Shown here: positions 58,739-64,000 of the stretch, piece after piece
Layout: each line of letters begins with the position of its first letter
Position numbering within the stretch: the first letter of the stretch is position 1
Source of the DNA: Andrena cerasifolii
Lineage: Eukaryota; Arthropoda; Insecta; Hymenoptera; Andrenidae
Assembly (NCBI RefSeq): GCF_050908995.1
Contig: NC_135123.1
Coordinates: 5,642,001 to 5,706,000, forward strand
Reading direction: 5' to 3'
Length of the DNA stretch: 64,000 nucleotides
Notes under the pieces: generated by a model
What the model was told of the DNA's origin: nothing
Seen by the model: only the letters and a program-made list of their open reading frames with translations
Databases searched by the model: none
Translations under genes and position numbers: made by a program

Positions 58739-59505
58739 TTAAGGGGAGGTTTCGGTCTGAATGTAGATTTTTTTTTCATTTCGTTTTTCGAATGTTCAGT
58801 CTTTTAGGAATGCGTGTTTAAAAGGATTTGTTGAAATTTGTGAATTTCTCGAAGTTATAGGCATTTGAGTGGCGGCAAATACAGGGGTAACACTCGGCCA
58901 CTCGGCACTCAGGTTAAACTTTAAACGCGTTCTTCTCGAAACAGTGTTCTCGAAACGGTGGGCGCTGTATCTCCAAAAATTATTATCCGATTCGAATGAA
59001 ACTTTTTTATTTTGAAGAATATACTTCTGGCTAGGGAGGAAACCAGAAACAATTACAAAAATGACATTTTTTTAGAAAACAACGGCACTTGAAGTTTGAA
59101 ATCACTTTGCTCCTATATTTTTCGTACTTTAAACGCCTCTGAAAATTATAAATTTTCAATTTTTTGTAATTTTTTCTGGTTCCCCCTCTAGCCAGAAGTA
59201 TATTCTTCAAAATAAAAAAGGTTCCAGTCGAATCGGATAATAACTTTTGGAGATACAGCGCCCACCGAGTAATAAAGACGAATAATAATAATAATAATTT
59301 GGATCAATTTTTTGACGCCTTGACTTTAACGACTCCCTAGTGCTGTCTACACTGATTAATTATAAAACAAAAAATATATTTCTACAACTTAAGACATCCT
59401 TAATACTATGCAAAAAGTCCCATTGAATTATATATAGTAGTTTTCCTTTAATTAATTCCTAAATATCACCTATTTTTGGGGCTCTAGACCGGAACCTCCC
59501 CTTAA
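58739..59505. mobile_element. TTAA-flanked element with a secondary hairpin (767 bp)
   Basis: TTAA (58739-58742) then GGGGAGGTTTCGGTCTGAAT; the right end is the inverse of GGGGAGGTTCCGGTCTAGAG before TTAA (59502-59505). Inside, 58955-59055 (GGTGGGCGCTGTATCTCCAA, ATATACTTCTGGCTAG) is inverted at 59170-59268, then an AAT microsatellite. The right 230 bp matches the 60.6 kb copy. Confidence 0.85.
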
Positions 59506-60597
59506 ACGAGATGACCGTTTGGCACTGGTAAAATGGCATCCAATGAGCAGTGGTTTTAGACTGAACATCGTCGAACCGTTTCGTGGTTGAATTGTGCAAA
59601 AGATTCCGCAGTTAAAGATCTATTTACGGGGAGAGGGGGCGTTAAATATCGTCCATGAAATTTTTGCACAGTACGTGGGATGTTATACGATGGATGTTCA
59701 ATCACGTAATGGCTATCGAAGCTGAAAGAAAGGTTGCGCGATTTAATCCCTACAGATGACGTCGCCTCACCACCTTTAAAATAGGTACTCTGGCACTGCT
59801 TCACCCCTTATTCTCTCCTCCACTTGCTGCGAAACCTTTCGATCCCAGCACGAGTCCATACAGCTATGTTTTATTTATAACAATCTTGGAGCGCAGCCCG
59901 CCTAGTCAGAGAGACGCGGACGGCTTGCCCGCCGGCAATAAAAGCAAAATTCGATGAATCTGTCTGGTCCGTCTCGGGAATTTCCAAGTCAATCCCTCCC
60001 TGCCCCTGTAATCCTTTCGCTACCCAAGGTTTTGAATCCACGAAGGGGACGGAAGTTAATTGACTGCGGAATTCGACAAGCATGTATTATACATGGAACA
60101 TGCGACGCGGGAATTAGAGCAACTTCACTCCGGTAGAGATGGACCAGGGTTTTAAAATCGTCTCAAACTTGAATATTTTCAAAGTACTGGATGTTAGACT
60201 TATCGGTTCGTGTAGCGAGGAATCTTTTGCAGGACATGTAGCGATCGTAACGCGATATCTTTATGAATAGCTACGGAAGAAAGTAAATAAAATTTTAGAA
60301 TGTGCTCCATCTCGCCCTTACTACTACTGGGGGTGTAATTACTACGACGACATATTAAATTGAGTTGTAGCAATTATTTTTATCCGAAAAATTCTTTCAG
60401 TAAACAAAAAAAGATTAATCCTATTCCTAATATTATTATAATTAGTACACACTTATTTATTTTCTGTTTTTCTCCCACAATAATCACACATGTTTTCATT
60501 CCAGTTTCCTAATCGGAATCACTTAAAAATGCATCTCCTTTGTTTCTTCTTCATCACTATCTGAAAAATCTGCAATCTAAATTCGTTTTACTTGCAT

Positions 60598-61365
60598 TTA
60601 AGGGGAGGTTCCTGTCTAAATATCGATTTATTTTTAATACATTTTTCGAGTGTTCAACCTTTTAAGAATATGTGTTTAAACTTTTTTTATTTCGAAGAAT
60701 ACACTTTAGGCTCGTGAAAATTTGTAATTTTTAAAGGCGTTGAAAGGAAGAAAAACAGAGGGGGGAAATGATTTCAAACTTCAAATGTCGTTATTTTCTC
60801 AAAAATGTCATTTTTTGTAATTTTTACTGATCAGTCCACGAACGAGTTTCATGCCTTTTAATAATCTGGAATTGTTTTTTATTTCAGGTCAATGGTTTAG
60901 GTGCTACAGCAGGGCTGCACAGGGAGCTGTTTTTAGCGCCTAGCTGCGAGCAACCCGTCTGTCCCGTTGCTAAGGTTAGATTCGGTGAGGAGATCTGCAG
61001 TAGTGTATATAGCTGGGTTCAAGTCATACCAAATGCACGTACACTATTTGCAGTTCGCCGCACCGATTCTAACCTTAGCAACGGGACAGACGGGTTGCTC
61101 GCAGCTAGGCGCTAAAAACGGCTCCCTGTGCACCCCTGTGCTACAGGTTCCACCGTTTTGGGTGAATTTGTTGACCCCTCGAATTTAACGACTCCCTAGT
61201 GCTGTCTGCGCTGATTAATTATAAAACAAAAAATATATTTCTATAATTTAAGACATCCTTAATACAATGCAAAAAGTCCCATTGGATTATATACAGTAGT
61301 TTTCCTGTAATTAATTCCTAAATATCACCTATTTTTTGGGCTCTAGACCAAAACAGCCCCTGAAT
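60598..61365. mobile_element. TTAA-type element carrying a hAT MITE
   Basis: TTAA (60598-60601) then GGGGAGGTTCCTGTCTAAAT; the right end reads CTCTAGACC...CCCC TGAA (61362-61365), one base off TTAA. It is a relative of the 58.7 kb copy (shared AACGACTCCCTAGTGCTGTC and GACATCCTTAATAC). Interrupted at 60910-61138. Confidence 0.82.
60910..61138. mobile_element. 229-bp hAT-type MITE with 8-bp target duplication
   Basis: Ends CAGGGCTGCACAGGGAGC and the inverse of CAGGGGTGCACAGGGAGC. The arms continue (TTTTTAGCGCCTAGCTGCGA, GCAACCCGTCTGTCCCGTTG, CTAAGGTTAGA) for about 75 bp, nearly perfect. TGCTACAG stands on both sides (60902-60909, 61139-61146). CAGGG ends and 8-bp duplications are hAT marks. 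Confidence 0.92.
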
Positions 61366-61501
61366 GAAAATTTAAGTAATGGCATTTACACGGAGACACT
61401 ACGGGTGAGATGGACCAGCTAGGCGGTGCATCACTACCGAGTATACGTGGCCCATCTGTCCCGAATCGCATGGTATAGTGAGCAATCGATCGGTGCCATT
61501 A

Positions 61502-62045
61502 GGGGAAGTCCGGGAGACTTGACCTTGGGAGAGTTGAGCCGCTTCAAATATCTGTTTTAAATTTCGTGGTAGGCGGGCGGTTGTCAAACCACAGCGTGCG
61601 AATTCTTTACCGCTACCATGTCATGTAACAAAATGACGATCGGTAGTTCGCTTTAGCTGTGAGTTAGGAAAACGTGCTTCTTCGTGTTCAGAGTGAAATA
61701 CAAAGTAAAAGCTCAATTAAAGTATATAAGATAATTATTGCAATGTCTAAAGGCTGTGGCTACTTATTATAAACTAAAGCAAATTGTTGTTTTTTTTACA
61801 TTTGTTCCCGAGTCACTAGAGTATGGTCAAATCTCCCCAAATGGTGCCTCAGACGAGCCAAATCTCATTTTTTATAAAATTTAATTTAGTGCTTACATTA
61901 ATTAACTTATTGAAATTATACAACCCTCAAATTATAGTCCGATAACAAGGCTTTACTGTGACATAAATATGAAATCGATGCATCTCACACCCTAGATTTC
62001 ATGGACCTTCAAGTAAAAGGTGGTTCAACTCTCCCGGACTCCCCC
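61502..62045. mobile_element. TA-flanked element with GGGG-type ends (544 bp)
   Basis: The left end GGGGAAGTCCGGGAGACTTG follows TA (61500-61501). The right end is the inverse of GGGGGAGTCCGGGAGAGTTG, before TA (62046-62047). No coding. The same end style as the elements at 20.38, 30.73 and 34.90 kb suggests a common transposase source. Confidence 0.78.
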
Positions 62046-62399
62046 TACAGTTTGCTTAAAAATCACCGTTTTAATTCAGCATTAGTTACAGCTATATGTC
62101 CTTACAGCTTATTTTATGCGAACGGTGTAAACATCTCTTCAGCCAACGGAGTTACACTAATCCTTAAGACTACGCAAAAAATTATCATGCTTTTCAGAAA
62201 TTAAAATTTTGATTTCCGTCAAACTTTTACAAAACTGTGATGGAAAATTCTCAGACCCACTCGATCACAATTATTATAACGAAGGACTTTGGAGAGATTG
62301 CACATTCGACGAATAATTTGAAAAATACTTAACTGCTCCGTCTCTCCCGGCGGCGCATCTCTACCGGAATAACCCTACAAGAGGGGCCGCTGAAAGTCT

Positions 62400-64000
62400 A
62401 TTTCATTTAACCACGACGATGCATCGGCGCGCCGTAAATCCCATAGTTTCCCTATCCACCCTCCCGTCGCCAATCATTTCCTTACTTACCAAGACGAAAG
62501 CATTAAAAGTCAACTCAGCCACGAGCACCCCCCCGGCTGCTATCCACGCGGCGTACAAGCAAAACCCACCCCCGCGATCGAGGCCAGATCGTCGCATTCA
62601 ACAACGATCAATGGGCCTAACGAAATCGGTATGCAGCCGACGGGGGCGCGGGGGCCAAATAATTTTCTACCCTCCCTGGAAAGACTCTGCCGTTTCGTGG
62701 CGAGGGAGGGGGTGTACTGCCAGGGAGCCGTCCGCCCTCGCAAGCTCAACGATTCCGTTCCGCGTTCCGATCGAAATATGTGCGGCACGTTCCCGTAAGG
62801 TAAACTCGAAAGGGTACGGGGGTGCCGGCGGTATTTGTCAAGGCTCGAGAGACGTGCCCGTCGGTATCCCAGCGATATTATTCAAGATAGGGGACGGAGG
62901 AGCCAGCCAAGACCGAAAATGGCCACTTGGACAGTTGGACAGTCGGCGGTCGCGGGCGTAGACGTAACGTCGTCGTCGTCGTCGTGCTGCCACCCTCCCC
63001 TAGCGCGCGTCGAGCCAGGGACGGGGGTGTGACGAGCGGGAAGAGGGTGGCGCGGGAGGAGAATCGGTGCTGTCACAGGGAGTTCCTTCGGTGTCAGGCG
63101 GACGTCTCTATCGAGTTAGGGCTTTGTTTTTGGGTCGATCGACTCCATCGGCACTCTCTGGTCCCCGGACTTTCTTTGACCCCCTTTGATGTTGTTTCCT
63201 GGCGCGGGGGAGAACGGCGGGCGGAGAGAGCGGACGATAAGCATGATACCCTGCCGCCGCCGTCGAGGAAAATTGATTTCCCAAACATTTTGCGGACTGG
63301 ACAGTCCATCGGGCCACAGGGGCGTCCAAGTTTCCGACCTGTGTGCAACCGGCCCCGTAATAATACTTTGTCCCGAGCAGAAATCGATTTCCGGAGTTTT
63401 ACATGCCAAAGGAGCTCGGGCCGGCAAGTTTGCCCCGCGGTGATCGCTCTCCGCGGATAAATACGGCGATTTTCTGGTATTCCTGGGTGATACTCTATAT
63501 GGTACCAGCAAAAATTCCAGGGTGGTTGTTAATGGAGTTCCTTAATGAGAGGCTGTACGAACTTCGGGGATGCGCGAGTCCGCGAGAGCTTGTTGCGCCT
63601 GTGGAAATTCACGAGGGTGCACGCTGAAGCACACCCCTTCGATTTCGCAATGTTTAAAACGTCCGAGAAGTCGTTAATAACGGGAGAAAGGAAACGTGAC
63701 CGCCACAGCGGTGTACAGGTGGTGGCCGAGGGAGCAAGATAGCATTGGCTGAAAATCGTCCGTGATTGGAATCCTGGCCAATTCTATCCAAGTACTCCCG
63801 CAACGCCGCGCCATTCGTGTTTCTACTGAAAACAAGTATCGTTACAAAAACGCCACGCAAGGAATATCGATGCCCCGGAATGATTTCCAGAGAAAAAGCA
63901 CTGTTAAACTAAATTACAGATTATCGGATTAGTATATATGTGTAGGGAACGAGGTTTCCAAAGGTTTAATTATAAAGAATAATATTTATTAATATAAGTA
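62400..64000. other. GC-rich DNA without recognised genes
   Basis: CpG-rich; frames up to 180 codons (62419-62961, 62927-63460) overlap opposite-strand frames and show no known domain. A short GTC run lies at 62.97 kb. Confidence 0.4.

Noticed and set aside
60131..62375. One large element with ends CCGGTAGAGATGGACC and CATCTCTACCGG enclosing the 60.6 and 61.5 kb elements
   Set aside because: Only about 12 bases are inverted and no target duplication is visible; it could be chance or a decayed pair.

Overview
The window reads as nuclear DNA of an insect, tentatively a hymenopteran (ant, bee or wasp). The reasons are split genes with short GT-AG introns, strong swings between AT-rich and CpG-rich GC-rich DNA, and many insect-type non-autonomous transposons. 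There is no bacterial-style gene packing. Nearly all long open frames are chance frames, and many come from tandem repeats.

Genes: only two protein-coding genes can be supported, and they lie tail to tail. A farnesyl diphosphate synthase gene (plus strand, six exons, 6536-9791) carries both aspartate-rich motifs and a full C-terminus; its first exon was not found. One of its introns appears to be of the rare GC-AG type. The C-terminal exons of a NOL8/viriato-like nucleolar protein (minus strand, 12724 down to 10729) follow after about 0.9 kb; the N-terminal RRM part was not found. FPPS makes the C15 isoprenoid precursor (in insects also for juvenile hormone); NOL8 acts in ribosome biogenesis. 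They are neighbours without an evident shared pathway.

Rest of the window: from 13.5 kb to the end I see no convincing host exon. GC-rich, apparently single-copy intergenic or intronic DNA alternates with AT-rich islands that are mostly transposons. Recognisable classes are: TTAA-flanked inverted-repeat elements (at least ten), TA-flanked elements with GGGG-starting termini (one with a pogo-type HTH relic), a hAT-type MITE with an 8-bp duplication, a TTA-flanked Harbinger-like MITE, Helitron ends, and two 5S rRNA-derived SINEs. Several are nested inside one another with clean target duplications, so insertion order can be read directly. Tandem arrays include a 16-bp satellite (about 41 copies), a 146-bp array, a 51-bp GC-rich array and about 880 bp of GATGAC/GATGACGAC repeats.

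Most notable: a 407-bp sequence with TG...CA ends and a perfect 5-bp duplication (ATGAT), i.e. a solo LTR (42087-42493), contains a near-complete type III hammerhead ribozyme just downstream of a TATA box. Its two hairpin loops are complementary over 10 nt. This resembles the plant retrozyme layout and is the best candidate here for an undescribed system.
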